A DNA stretch of 64,000 nucleotides from UBA2882 sp045542735 (GTDB lineage: Bacteria > Bacillota > Clostridia > Lachnospirales > Lachnospiraceae), in assembly GCA_045542735.1 (NCBI GenBank), contig JAZQLQ010000015.1, positions 1 to 64,000 of the forward strand, read 5' to 3'. How positions within the stretch are numbered: position 1 is the first letter of the stretch; each line of letters starts with the position of its first letter. The notes beneath the pieces are model-generated. The model worked only from the letters and a program-made list of their open reading frames with translations, did not search any database and was not told where the DNA came from. Shown in pieces: positions 27,844 to 36,945 of the stretch. The translations under genes were made by a program, and so were the position numbers.

Positions 27844-28935
27844 ATGGAACGTTATGGCGTGATTATGGCAGGAGGCGGGGGAACCCGCTTTTGGCCTTTA
27901 AGTAGAAAAGAAAGACCGAAGCAACTTTTGAATTTAAGCGGAAATGATTTGATGGTTAATGAAACCTTGGACCGTTTGACGGGTTGTGTCAAAAGAGAAA
28001 ACATGTTTATTGTGACCAATGTGACGCAAGCGGCGTTAATGGAAACAGAGACTGCAGGCAGAATGCAAAAGGACCATATTCTGGCCGAGCCGGCTGCAAG
28101 AAATACAGCGGCATGCATTGGCTATGCAGCTATGGAAATCCTGCGTAAATATGGTGATGGTATCATGTGTATCCTGCCTTCAGATCACTTTATCAAGGAT
28201 GGCGAAGAGTTTACCCGGGTATTGGAGGCGGCCTCCATGGCGGCAGAGCAGACGGATGCTTTGGTGACTGTGGGAATACAGCCTACCTATGCGGCAACGG
28301 GTTATGGCTACATCCGTAGCAAGCAAGATAGTCGGACTGAAATTGCAGGAGCGGACAACAAAAACTATTACATTGCGGAAGAGTTTGTGGAGAAACCGGA
28401 CGAGGAAACAGCAAAAGGATACTTGGCACAGGGCAACTATCTTTGGAACAGTGGCATGTTTATCTGGAAAGCATCCACCATTCTTGCCTATATGGAGCGA
28501 TTGCTGCCGGATGTATACAGTTGCATTTTGGAGATTGGAAATGCTATGGGAACGGAAAAAGAAGCGGAAGTGATACAGAAAGTTTATCCCACCATTCCCA
28601 AGATTTCCATTGACTACGGTATTATGGAGCGCGCTGACCATGTGCTGGTACTTCCCGGTGATTTTGGTTGGAATGATATCGGTAGTCTGGACATGCTTTC
28701 TTTGATGAAGGAAGCAGACGACAGAGGAAATACAACCTACGGGGAAACCTTATGCGAAGACAGTGACGGATGTATCATTTACGGAACTGACAAGCTGGTA
28801 GCTACCGTCGGTTTAAAAGATATGATCGTAGTACAAACAAAAGATGCAGTGCTGATCTGTCCCAAGGATCGTGCACAGGATGTCAAAAAGGTGGTAGACC
28901 GTTTGGCAGAAGAGGGAAGGGAACGGTATCTCTAA
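27844..28935 (+). CDS. manC: Mannose-1-phosphate guanylyltransferase
   Basis: A 363-residue nucleotidyltransferase that makes GDP-mannose. The signature IMAGGGGTRFWPLSRKERPKQ is intact, followed by AEPAARNTAACIGYA, CILPSDHFIKD and the FVEKPDEETA and NYLWNSGMFIWK motifs. It is the short form without the C-terminal isomerase cupin found in long ManC proteins. That cupin is instead found in the next gene. The ATG at 27844 has AGAGGAA upstream. It abuts the following gene with no gap. Confidence 0.95.
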   Translation: MERYGVIMAGGGGTRFWPLSRKERPKQLLNLSGNDLMVNETLDRLTGCVKRENMFIVTNVTQAALMETETAGRMQKDHILAEPAARNTAACIGYAAMEILRKYGDGIMCILPSDHFIKDGEEFTRVLEAASMAAEQTDALVTVGIQPTYAATGYGYIRSKQDSRTEIAGADNKNYYIAEEFVEKPDEETAKGYLAQGNYLWNSGMFIWKASTILAYMERLLPDVYSCILEIGNAMGTEKEAEVIQKVYPTIPKISIDYGIMERADHVLVLPGDFGWNDIGSLDMLSLMKEADDRGNTTYGETLCEDSDGCIIYGTDKLVATVGLKDMIVVQTKDAVLICPKDRAQDVKKVVDRLAEEGRERYL

Positions 28936-31245
28936 ATGAAATGTTTTGTATTGGCGGGCGGAAGCGGCGACGCACTGTGGCCCTTGTCCCGTAAAAATTA
29001 CCCCAAACAATTTATTTATATCAGGGAAGGCAGATCGTTGTTTCAGGAGGCAATTGCCCGCAATCTGCCTTTTTGTGATGAGTTTTTCATTATTACCAAC
29101 AGCAAATACCGCTATATTGTGGAAGGACAACTTCAGGCTTTTCAGGGTTTGACTTATCGCTTGTTTTTGGAAGAATTGGGTAGACAGACAGCTCCGGCTG
29201 TGGCAATTGCAGCCATGTGCACCAATAAGGAAGAGGAGATTTTGGTTGTATCTACGGACCATCTCATTGGGGAAGGAGATTACAATCAAACCATAGTCCG
29301 TGCTAAGGAATTGCTTCTGGACCATAATATTGTGACCATTGGATGTCGGGCAGATCAAAGTGTGTGCAAGGATCATAGTGCATTTGTATACGAAGGAAAC
29401 AAAGCCACAGCCTTTATCACGGATTGCAGCAAAGCAGATACAGAGGGATATTTGTTGGATAGCGGTATTTTCCTGATGAAAGCCAAGACTTATCTGCGGG
29501 CTATTGAGGAAAATGCACCACAGCTGTATGAAATGTGCATGAAGGGAAATGAACGTATCCGCCTGGAGGGAGAAGCTTTTGTGATTACCGAACAATGGTT
29601 GTCAAAGATCCCTTCCTTAAGTGTGGGTGAGTGTGTATTCCGTAAATGGGCGGGCAAACATGTCAATATTGTAGAAGCTGATTTTGCATGGTCCCGTTTG
29701 TTGAATCTGGAAGTGTTAAGTGAATTGCAGGCGCCGTCCCTGCAAGGACCGGGGATACAAAATGCTTGTGAAAATGTAGCAGTGTTAAATGAAGATAAAC
29801 ATAAACTGGTAGTAGCCAATAATTGCGAAGATTTACTCATTGTGAACACCAAGGATGCGGTATATGTATCCAAAAAGGATGATAGTGGTGCCATCAAACA
29901 AATTATGGGCGAACACTATGAAGAACAACAGGATATATTTGATGAGGGGGATGTTTACTATACACCCTGGGGTATTAAAGAGACATTAAATCGTGCTGAA
30001 GGCTATATGGTAAAGAAATTGACCATTTTCCCGGGCAAAGCATTAACTATGCACAAACATGAAATGCGCAGTGAGCACTGGTCTATTGTCAGTGGTACTG
30101 CTACCATTACCATGGATGGAGAAACCGAGGAATATGGCAGAAATAATAGTGTATACGTGCCGGTGGGCAGTTTTCACCGGATTGAAAACCGTGGAGCAAC
30201 AGATCTGGTTGTCATAGAAGTTAGTGTAGGAAACAGTGCCGGTGAAAAAAGCGCAGATATTTTACAGGCGGAGGAAGAATTTGTAAAATTGTCTCCGGTT
30301 TATAAGGATTATATCTGGGGCGGGCTGAGATTACAGCAGCTCTATGGAAAAGGCAATCCCATGAATGAAGAAGCAAAGATTGCCGAAAGCTGGGAAGTGT
30401 CTGCCCATAAAGCAGGTATCTGTACCATCGCAGAAGGTAATATGAAGGATATGCCCTTTTCGAAGTATTTGGAACGGATTGGCAAAGCGGCATGGGGATG
30501 GAAGTGCCAGCCTTTTGATAACTTCCCGTTAATGATTAAGTTTATTGATGCCACCAATGCCCTTTCTGTGCAGGTACATCCGGACGATGCTTATGCTATG
30601 AGTGTAGAAGGTGACTACGGTAAAAATGAGATGTGGTATGTCTTGGATGCCAAGCCGGATGCAGGCTTATATCTGGGATTTCATCAGGATATCAGTAAAG
30701 AAGAGTGCGAAAAGCGCATTGCAGAAGGAACTTTAACGGAAGTGTTAAATAAGGTTCCGGTTAAAAAGGGCGATGTGATTTTTGTAAAAGCCGGTACGGT
30801 CCATGCTATCTTGGATGGATTGTTGATATTGGAAATCCAGCAAAGTTCCAATGCCACATATCGGTTGTATGATTATGACCGTACGGATGATGATGGAAAC
30901 AAACGTCCCCTTCATCTGAACAAGGCTTTTGACAATATGGATTGCAGTGCCTACCAATATGAGCCTATTCCAGCCGGAGAAAAAGAGACCGGAAAGGGTT
31001 ATATCAAACAATTATTGGGCGAATGTAAGTATTTTTCCGCGACCTTATACGAAGTGGAGCAGGAAGCGGAGTTATCCTTGGATGATGCTTCTTTTAGCAC
31101 CATCGTATTTGTGGAAGGTCATGGAGAAATGTCGGCAGGAGAGAAAACCTGCGAATTTTCTCCGGGAGACAGTTTTTTTGTCCCGGCAGGTAAAAAAGTC
31201 TTGAAGATTCATGGCAAAAGTAGATTTGTGTTAAGCAGAATCTAG
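28936..31245 (+). CDS. Three-domain fusion: degenerate GMP head, PMI cupin, class I mannose-6-phosphate isomerase
   Basis: A 769-residue fusion. Residues 1 to about 330 resemble mannose-1-phosphate guanylyltransferase, but the signature is GGSGDALWPLSR. Thr-Arg of the usual GTR motif is replaced by Asp-Ala, so the catalytic Arg is missing. About 335-440 is a type II isomerase cupin (YYTPWGIKETLNR, MHKHEMRSEHW, GSFHRIEN). About 450-769 is a class I ManA domain (YKDYIWGG, PLMIKFIDA, VQVHPDD, KNEMWYVLDA) with its zinc-site residues. The ManA part should convert fructose-6-phosphate to mannose-6-phosphate. The head may be regulatory or a scaffold for the intact ManC encoded immediately upstream. 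Confidence 0.88.
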   Translation: MKCFVLAGGSGDALWPLSRKNYPKQFIYIREGRSLFQEAIARNLPFCDEFFIITNSKYRYIVEGQLQAFQGLTYRLFLEELGRQTAPAVAIAAMCTNKEEEILVVSTDHLIGEGDYNQTIVRAKELLLDHNIVTIGCRADQSVCKDHSAFVYEGNKATAFITDCSKADTEGYLLDSGIFLMKAKTYLRAIEENAPQLYEMCMKGNERIRLEGEAFVITEQWLSKIPSLSVGECVFRKWAGKHVNIVEADFAWSRLLNLEVLSELQAPSLQGPGIQNACENVAVLNEDKHKLVVANNCEDLLIVNTKDAVYVSKKDDSGAIKQIMGEHYEEQQDIFDEGDVYYTPWGIKETLNRAEGYMVKKLTIFPGKALTMHKHEMRSEHWSIVSGTATITMDGETEEYGRNNSVYVPVGSFHRIENRGATDLVVIEVSVGNSAGEKSADILQAEEEFVKLSPVYKDYIWGGLRLQQLYGKGNPMNEEAKIAESWEVSAHKAGICTIAEGNMKDMPFSKYLERIGKAAWGWKCQPFDNFPLMIKFIDATNALSVQVHPDDAYAMSVEGDYGKNEMWYVLDAKPDAGLYLGFHQDISKEECEKRIAEGTLTEVLNKVPVKKGDVIFVKAGTVHAILDGLLILEIQQSSNATYRLYDYDRTDDDGNKRPLHLNKAFDNMDCSAYQYEPIPAGEKETGKGYIKQLLGECKYFSATLYEVEQEAELSLDDASFSTIVFVEGHGEMSAGEKTCEFSPGDSFFVPAGKKVLKIHGKSRFVLSRI

Positions 31246-31308
31246 AAACCAATTTGGAAAAGTGGCGTAAAATGGCGATTTTTGGCTAAAAAGCGCTATG
31301 CTTATTCT

Positions 31309-31337
31309 TAGACAACTTCATACAAAAATGGTATTCT
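31309..31337 (+). promoter_or_regulatory. Candidate promoter for the Spo0A-domain gene
   Basis: TAGACA (31309-31314) and TATTCT (31332-31337) with a 17-bp spacer lie 67 bases before the ATG at 31404. The -10 match is partial. Confidence 0.4.
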
Positions 31338-31403
31338 TATTTCATAACCGCGCAGATTATTACAGTTATCGTGAAAATTTGTGAAAAGGGGAAAAAATAA
31401 AAT

Positions 31404-31793
31404 ATGATGAGCGAAGAAACAAGACGCGTGGAGATGGAGCGGTATGTCACAAAGATTATGTTGGATTTGGGTGTACCGGCACATTTAAAAGGATACCACT
31501 TCGTCAGACAAGCAATTTTACTTTCCGAGGAAGACATGGAGGTTGTTAGTAGCGTTACCAAGTTGCTTTATCCGGAGATAGCAAGAGTGTACAAGACAAC
31601 GGCACAGAAAGTAGAACGCGCGATTCGCAATGCTATCGAAGTATCGTGGACACGTGGAAACACAGAGACAATGGAAGAATTGTTTGGATATTCGGCAGCA
31701 TCCGGCAAGGGCAGACCGACCAACAGTGAGTACATTGCCAGAATTGCAGATAAAATCAGACTGGACTACCGTTCCAGTGAAATAGCATCATAA
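31404..31793 (+). CDS. Stand-alone Spo0A-type DNA-binding domain protein
   Basis: The 129-residue protein consists almost wholly of a Spo0A C-terminal effector domain. The landmarks LGVPAHLKGYHFVRQAI, VTKLLYPEIARVYKTTAQKV, ERAIRNAIEVSWTRGN and GRPTNSEYIARIADKIRL follow the order in Spo0A. No receiver domain precedes it, and the 158 bp upstream contain no remnant of one. AAAGGGG precedes the ATG. It is a single gene with its own terminator. It could compete with Spo0A at 0A boxes or control the polysaccharide genes around it; neither is shown by the sequence. Confidence 0.85.
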   Translation: MMSEETRRVEMERYVTKIMLDLGVPAHLKGYHFVRQAILLSEEDMEVVSSVTKLLYPEIARVYKTTAQKVERAIRNAIEVSWTRGNTETMEELFGYSAASGKGRPTNSEYIARIADKIRLDYRSSEIAS

Positions 31794-31812
31794 AAACATA
31801 TGGGCGTGAAAG

Positions 31813-31853
31813 AAAAATCCGAAGTTTTGCGTGGTTAGCTTCGGATTTTTTTT
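31813..31853 (+). terminator. Rho-independent terminator after the Spo0A-domain gene
   Basis: An AAAAATCCGAAG / CTTCGGATTTTT stem with a 13-base loop is followed by a T run. Confidence 0.9.
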
Positions 31854-31961
31854 ATATCTGCGGTTTTATCTTGAATAATCAAGACAGATTAATTATAATA
31901 AAGATTGTTGGAGACACTATTTATAAAATCCAATAAATCAAGTAATGGAGATACAAATAAA

Positions 31962-32843
31962 ATGGCAAATAAAGAAATCAAAATTGGTGATTATGTCATT
32001 AATGAGACAAGCCGTCCGTACATGATCGCAGAGATCGGTATCAACCACAATGGTGATATGGACATTGCAAAAAAATTAATTGATGCAGCCAATGCTACCG
32101 GCTGGCACAATGTAAAGTTCCAGAAGAGAAATCCTGAGTTAGCAGTTCCTGAAGCACAGAAAAGTGTTATGAGGGAAACTCCTTGGGGTACCATGACATA
32201 TCTGGAGTATAAATATCGTGTAGAGTTTGAAAAAGAGCAGTACGATATCATTGATGCATATTGCAAAGAAAAAGGAATCACATGGAGTGCATCTCCTTGG
32301 GATATGCCCAGTTTGGAGTTTTTGTTAAACTATGATATTCCTTATATCAAAGTAGCAAGTGCTTCTAACGGAAGAGATGAAATGATTGCGGAAGCGGCAA
32401 AAAGCGGCAAACCGGTTATTCTTTCTACCGGTATGACCACGATGGAAGAAGTGGATCATGCAGTTGAAGTTCTTGAGAAATACGGCAAAGGTGATTATAT
32501 CTTGCTTCATACCAACAGTGCTTATCCTGCACCGGTTAAGGATTTAAACCTCCGTATGATTGAGACTTTGCGTAAACGCTTTGACTGTCTGGTTGGTTAC
32601 AGCGGACATGAGGCAAATATGGAGCCTACTATTGCGGCAGCAGTTTTGGGAGCATGTGTGATCGAGAGACATGTGACCTTGTCCCATGAGATGTGGGGTA
32701 GTGACCAAAAAGCCAGCTTAGAGGTTCATGCCATGGATATGCTCAACAAACGTATCCAGAGTGTATTTGAAGCCTTAGGAACAGGCGAGAAGTATATGTC
32801 TGAAAGTGAAGCAGCACAGAGAAAGAAATTAAGAACAGTATAA
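31962..32843 (+). CDS. NeuB-family (nonulosonic acid) synthase lacking the SAF domain
   Basis: A 293-residue TIM-barrel enzyme of the N-acetylneuraminate synthase family, which condenses phosphoenolpyruvate with a hexosamine-derived sugar. It shows YMIAEIGINHNGDMDIAKKL, VKFQKRN, SPWDMPSLEFL, YIKVASASN, VILSTGMTTMEEV, VGYSGHE and ERHVTLSHEMWGSDQKAS. Usual NeuB proteins are about 340-350 residues and end in an antifreeze-like SAF domain that closes the partner active site; here the chain stops after the barrel. The ATG at 31962 follows GGAGA. No CMP-sugar synthetase or NeuC-like epimerase is in the window. Confidence 0.85.
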   Translation: MANKEIKIGDYVINETSRPYMIAEIGINHNGDMDIAKKLIDAANATGWHNVKFQKRNPELAVPEAQKSVMRETPWGTMTYLEYKYRVEFEKEQYDIIDAYCKEKGITWSASPWDMPSLEFLLNYDIPYIKVASASNGRDEMIAEAAKSGKPVILSTGMTTMEEVDHAVEVLEKYGKGDYILLHTNSAYPAPVKDLNLRMIETLRKRFDCLVGYSGHEANMEPTIAAAVLGACVIERHVTLSHEMWGSDQKASLEVHAMDMLNKRIQSVFEALGTGEKYMSESEAAQRKKLRTV

Positions 32844-32847
32844 ATTT

Positions 32848-32876
32848 AAAAGGAGCTAAGTTATTTAGCTCCTTTT
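32848..32876. terminator. Bidirectional terminator between convergent genes
   Basis: A perfect 12-bp stem (AAAAGGAGCTAA / TTAGCTCCTTTT) with a five-base loop lies between the NeuB-like gene and the stop of the sugar-phosphate transferase gene, with A and T runs on both sides. Confidence 0.88.
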
Positions 32877-34282
32877 TGATTGAATAAAACAATAATTGTC
32901 TGTAATAAGATTTTGATATCCTGTCCCAGTGACCAATGGTCGATATAGTGAAGATCCAGGCGTACCACTTCTTCGAAGTCTGTGATATTGCTACGGCCGC
33001 TTACCTGCCACAAGCCGGTAAGACCGGGCTTAATACTCAGACGTCTGCGATACTGCAGGTTGTACTGTGCATATTCATCCGGTGTGGGTGGTCTGGTACC
33101 GACCAGGCTCATATTTCCGAGCAAGATGTTGAAAAACTGTGGGAATTCATCAATGCTGGTTCTTCGTAAGAAACGTCCCACTTTGGTGATACGGGGATCA
33201 TCCGTCAGCTTAAACATAGGACCATCTATTTCGTTTTGATTTTTTAAATCTTCTTTTAAGGCATCGGCATTGACATACATAGAACGGAATTTATATAAAT
33301 AAAATTCACGTCCGTTTAAGCCGATGCGTTTTTGCTTATAAAAGACAGGGCCTTTTGAATCCACTTTAATGGCAATAGCCACAAAAGGAAACAGAATCAG
33401 GGTTATCACAATACCAATCAGAGAGCCCAAGATGTCCATAAGCCGTTTGACCATCAAACGGTGAAAATCATAATTGGAGATACTATAGGTCAGTACTGTC
33501 AATCCGGCAAAGCTTTCAGTAGTTTTGTGTGCCATGACATGGTCAAAGGGATCAATATTTAAATGAACGGTAATCCCTGCAAGCTCAAATTTCTCAATAA
33601 TTTTACCCAGTGCTTTGCTATGATACTCGGGGAGATAAATAAACACCTCATCCACCACCAATTCGTTGATATGGGTAAATAGAGTGCCTTTGTCTGCAAC
33701 AACAGGAATGTGAAGAAGCGTTTCACCAATCATGGAAGTATCCATTAATGCCAACGCTGTAATCTCGTGAGACCATTCAGTGGATGTCTTTAAGCGGGAT
33801 AGTAGTTTCTCGGCATGTTGTCTTTCCGTAATAACCAACATTTTATTGCTGTTTTTACTGCGCATATAAACTTTGGATAATAAATATTTGGCTATCAGAT
33901 GAAAGATATAAGTTAATATAAAATTGTAAATTAGAAAATAAGCAAAAGCCAGACGGGAGAAGTCCTGCGCCTTTTGTGTCAAGAAGAGGAAAAGACCCAT
34001 ACCACAGCCTAAGGTAGCATCATATTTTAAGACGAAAAAGAATTCTGCCAGATAACCGCGGGTCAGGAACTGTACATTCCAATTCAACAATACATAGGAT
34101 AACAGGCATAAAATCACCGCAAAAAAGAAAATCAGCACATAATATTGTGATTTGGCAACGGCATCTGCCCAAATGCCACGGGTCAGAAGCGCCAGACAAT
34201 AGGATAGTGCAATGCTGAGCAGGTCAATAAAAAACAATATGTAGTTTTGCATAATGGTCTGCTTTTGGTTTGTGGGTGACAT
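32861..34282 (-). CDS. Undecaprenyl-phosphate sugar-phosphate transferase (WbaP/CpsE-type)
   Basis: A 473-residue polyprenyl glycosylphosphotransferase that starts lipid-linked glycan assembly. Five membrane segments occupy the N-terminal third, then a nucleotide-binding-like domain (about 150-260), and a C-terminal bacterial sugar transferase domain. The latter shows KRLMDILGSLIG, GPVFYKQKRIGLNGREF, YKFRSMYVNAD, LRRTSIDEFPQFFNIL, SLVGTRPPTPDEY and IKPGLTGLWQVSGRS. An ATG at 34282 with GAGGA upstream is preferred to the TTG at 34288. It transfers a hexose-1-phosphate to undecaprenyl phosphate; which sugar is unknown. Confidence 0.92.
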   Translation of the reverse strand: MSPTNQKQTIMQNYILFFIDLLSIALSYCLALLTRGIWADAVAKSQYYVLIFFFAVILCLLSYVLLNWNVQFLTRGYLAEFFFVLKYDATLGCGMGLFLFLTQKAQDFSRLAFAYFLIYNFILTYIFHLIAKYLLSKVYMRSKNSNKMLVITERQHAEKLLSRLKTSTEWSHEITALALMDTSMIGETLLHIPVVADKGTLFTHINELVVDEVFIYLPEYHSKALGKIIEKFELAGITVHLNIDPFDHVMAHKTTESFAGLTVLTYSISNYDFHRLMVKRLMDILGSLIGIVITLILFPFVAIAIKVDSKGPVFYKQKRIGLNGREFYLYKFRSMYVNADALKEDLKNQNEIDGPMFKLTDDPRITKVGRFLRRTSIDEFPQFFNILLGNMSLVGTRPPTPDEYAQYNLQYRRRLSIKPGLTGLWQVSGRSNITDFEEVVRLDLHYIDHWSLGQDIKILLQTIIVLFNQKGAK

Positions 34283-34397
34283 GATCAATCCTCATATTTC
34301 TAAAAGTGCGGCACATGAATATAACCGCTCTAATTATACCACAAAAGAAAAGAATGTGATATACTATAATAGGTTAAGAGTGCAATGAGGGAACGAG

Positions 34398-35429
34398 ATG
34401 GAAAAGACTAGAAATTATGGGATAGATTTGTTAAGAATAGTATCCATGTATATGGTTGTTATCCTGCACATTTTGAAACAGGGTGGCATTTTGGAGAACT
34501 TACCCATGCTAAGTGCGCGATATGAAATAGCGTGGTTTTTGGAAATTGCATGTTATGGTGCTGTCAATTGTTATGCTTTGATATCCGGATATGTAGGACT
34601 TGATGCACAGCATAAGTATTCGTCGATTATTAAATTATGGTTGCAGGTGTTTTTCTACACGGCCTTATTAACCCTGGGGATTGGTGTTCTCAGGCCGGAG
34701 TTGGTGGGAAAAGAACAGATCATAAAAGCATTATTTCCTGTTATGGGAAATAATTATTGGTATTTTACTGCATATGTTCCCTTGTTTTTTGTCATGCCGG
34801 CACTCAATCATATGGTTCATACAATGTCACAAAAACAAATGCAGACAATATTAATACAGATGTTTATCTTATTATCGGTGGCACAGACTGTATTTGTGAA
34901 AGACATATTTGGAACAGGCAGTGGCTATAGTTTTGTGTGGCTTGCCTACCTGTATGTTCTTGGCGCATACATTAAGCAACATGGTTTATTTACGAATTTG
35001 TCCAAAGGACAATTGGCGAGTTGTTATTTGGGGATGATAGTATTTACATGGGGGATTAAATACCTTTTGGAATATTTTTTAGTCCCTGTATCGAATGAAG
35101 TGAATCATGGAAATTGGCTTGTCAAATATACATCACCCACGATTGTAGTTGGTGCAGTAGCGTTGTTATTATTGTTTTCGCGTTTGGAGATAAACAGAGG
35201 CGTTGGACTTATCCGTTTCTTAAGCCCGCTGTCTTTTGGAGTTTATTTAATACATGCACAACCATTGGTATGGAGACATGTGATGAAGATGCGTTTTGTA
35301 TCCTTCACAGAGTTTGGAACTGTTAAAATGCTGTTACTGATCCTTGTCACAGCATTAGGAATTTACATAGTATGTTCGTTGTTGGATGCGATACGATACT
35401 ATCTTTTTAAATTGGGAGGAAAACAGTGA
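34398..35429 (+). CDS. Acyltransferase 3 family membrane protein
   Basis: A 343-residue membrane acyltransferase with about ten hydrophobic segments. The N-terminus NYGIDLLRIVSMYMVVILHI has the first-helix His and Arg of the family, and FGVYLIHAQPLVW closes it. It is the fourth acyltransferase of this superfamily in the window. The stop overlaps the GTG start of the ABC permease, so the modification is probably part of the phosphopolymer pathway that follows. The gene is divergent from the sugar-phosphate transferase across 115 bp; a TATAAT lies at 34365-34370 but without a clear -35. Confidence 0.85.
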   Translation: MEKTRNYGIDLLRIVSMYMVVILHILKQGGILENLPMLSARYEIAWFLEIACYGAVNCYALISGYVGLDAQHKYSSIIKLWLQVFFYTALLTLGIGVLRPELVGKEQIIKALFPVMGNNYWYFTAYVPLFFVMPALNHMVHTMSQKQMQTILIQMFILLSVAQTVFVKDIFGTGSGYSFVWLAYLYVLGAYIKQHGLFTNLSKGQLASCYLGMIVFTWGIKYLLEYFLVPVSNEVNHGNWLVKYTSPTIVVGAVALLLLFSRLEINRGVGLIRFLSPLSFGVYLIHAQPLVWRHVMKMRFVSFTEFGTVKMLLLILVTALGIYIVCSLLDAIRYYLFKLGGKQ

Positions 35430-36208
35430 AACGATTTATTACCGATATCAAAAAATATTGGGGATATAGTGTGTATGAAGCAAAATCCAAGTTAAAAAGT
35501 GAAGTGGCAAATTCTTATCTGAATTGGATTTGGTGGATTTTGGAGCCTCTTTGCCTGATGCTTATTTATGCATTTGTCTTTGGATTTTTATTTAAACATA
35601 AACAGGAATATTATAATGTGTATATATTTTTGGCGCTTGCGATTTGGGATTTTTTCAATCGGTGCGTGAAAGCGTCGGTAAAAATTGTGAGAAACAATAA
35701 AGCCATTGTGACCAAAGTGTATTTGCCAAAGTATGCATTGGTGCTTTCTAATATGATGGTAAATGCATTTAAAATGGCAGTATGTCTGGGGATTGTTTTT
35801 GTCATGTTTGCTATATATCGCATTCCCATCAGTTGGCATTTGCTTGAAATGATTCCCATATTAGCGATTACCATGCTTTTTACCTTTGGTTGCTGTTGTA
35901 TCCTGCTTCATTTGGGCGTATTTATTGAAGATATGATTAATATTGTTAACATTGTTTTGCGTTTTGTATTTTATCTGACGGGTATTTTTTATAACATCAA
36001 AGTCAGTATTCCGAAACCATATGCGGATATTTTGCTTTCCTGCAATCCGTTGGCGTTGTTTATAGACTCAATCCGGGATTGCAGCATGTATGCCACAGCA
36101 CCCAATTGGTTCTTGTTGTTCATATGGTTTGTTATTTCAGTAGTTTTAGCTGTGTTTGGTGTATGGAATATCTACCGGCATGAAAACACTTATGTAAAAG
36201 TAATATAA
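35426..36208 (+). CDS. ABC-2 type polysaccharide/teichoic acid export permease (Wzm/TagG-like)
   Basis: A 260-residue permease with six hydrophobic segments. SEVANSYLNWIWWILEPLCL is the amphipathic and first-helix region seen in TagG/Wzm proteins, and SCNPLALFIDSIRDC near residue 210 is the usual re-entrant-helix motif. It starts with GTG, overlapping the upstream stop by three bases after GGGAGGAA. With the ATPase that follows it forms an exporter for a completed lipid-linked polymer. The presence of TagA- and TagF-like enzymes downstream suggests a teichoic-acid-like substrate. Confidence 0.9.
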   Translation: MKRFITDIKKYWGYSVYEAKSKLKSEVANSYLNWIWWILEPLCLMLIYAFVFGFLFKHKQEYYNVYIFLALAIWDFFNRCVKASVKIVRNNKAIVTKVYLPKYALVLSNMMVNAFKMAVCLGIVFVMFAIYRIPISWHLLEMIPILAITMLFTFGCCCILLHLGVFIEDMINIVNIVLRFVFYLTGIFYNIKVSIPKPYADILLSCNPLALFIDSIRDCSMYATAPNWFLLFIWFVISVVLAVFGVWNIYRHENTYVKVI

Positions 36209-36219
36209 AGGAAAATCCT

Positions 36220-36945
36220 ATGGAAACTGCAATTACAGTAAAAGAACTGAAAATTAGATATAAGAGCATTCAAAACTATTCTGTAAAGAGGAATCTGCTA
36301 CGCTTGAAACCGGTAGAAAGCAAGGCCTTTGAGGCGGTGAGAGGTGTCAGTTTCGATGTGCAGATGGGTGAAATCCTTGGTGTGGTCGGTAAAAACGGAA
36401 GCGGGAAATCGACCTTGCTTCGTTCCCTGGCAAATATTTTTTCTGCAGATGAAGGAAGCATCGATTTACACGGTCACTCAGTTTCATTATTGGCCATTGG
36501 TGTGGGATTCAAGCCGGAACTGACAGGACGTGAGAATATCATGTTATCGGGAATGCTGCTAGGGTTTGAAGAAAAAGAAATTTTGGCGCGTATGGATGAG
36601 ATTATCGAGTTTGCAGAGTTGGGTGAATTTATCGATATGCCGGTTCGCACTTACTCCAGTGGTATGCATTCTAAGTTGGCATTTTCGGTTACGGCTATTC
36701 TGGAGACCGATATCATGTTGATAGATGAAGTGCTCAGCGTGGGAGATGAGCGTTTTAAGAAGAAAAGCTATAATAAGATGAAAGCGTTAATCTCAGAAAA
36801 GAACCGGACTGTTGTGATTGTTTCCCACAACTTAAATGCGTTGGAAGAATTGTGTGACCGGGTGATGTGGTTACATGAAGGTAAGATACAGCAAATTGGT
36901 GAGCCGAAAGAAGTGCTCGCAGCATATAAGGAATTTATGAAATGA
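36220..36945 (+). CDS. ABC polysaccharide export ATPase (TagH/Wzt-like, short form)
   Basis: A 241-residue ATPase. It has the Walker A site VGKNGSGKSTLL, a Q-loop-like region near LLAIGVGFKPELTGRENIML, the signature YSSGMHSKLAFS (equivalent to LSGGQ), Walker B DIMLIDEVLSVGD and a switch His in VIVSHN. The ELTGRENI motif is specific to polysaccharide exporters. There is no C-terminal carbohydrate-binding domain, unlike the ATPase at 59.8 kb. It is translationally coupled to the next gene (ATGA overlap). Confidence 0.93.
   Translation: METAITVKELKIRYKSIQNYSVKRNLLRLKPVESKAFEAVRGVSFDVQMGEILGVVGKNGSGKSTLLRSLANIFSADEGSIDLHGHSVSLLAIGVGFKPELTGRENIMLSGMLLGFEEKEILARMDEIIEFAELGEFIDMPVRTYSSGMHSKLAFSVTAILETDIMLIDEVLSVGDERFKKKSYNKMKALISEKNRTVVIVSHNLNALEELCDRVMWLHEGKIQQIGEPKEVLAAYKEFMK

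Noticed and set aside
34365..34370. A TATAAT upstream of the acyltransferase gene at 34398 as a promoter.
   Set aside because: No -35-like hexamer lies at a suitable distance, so I did not list it as a feature.
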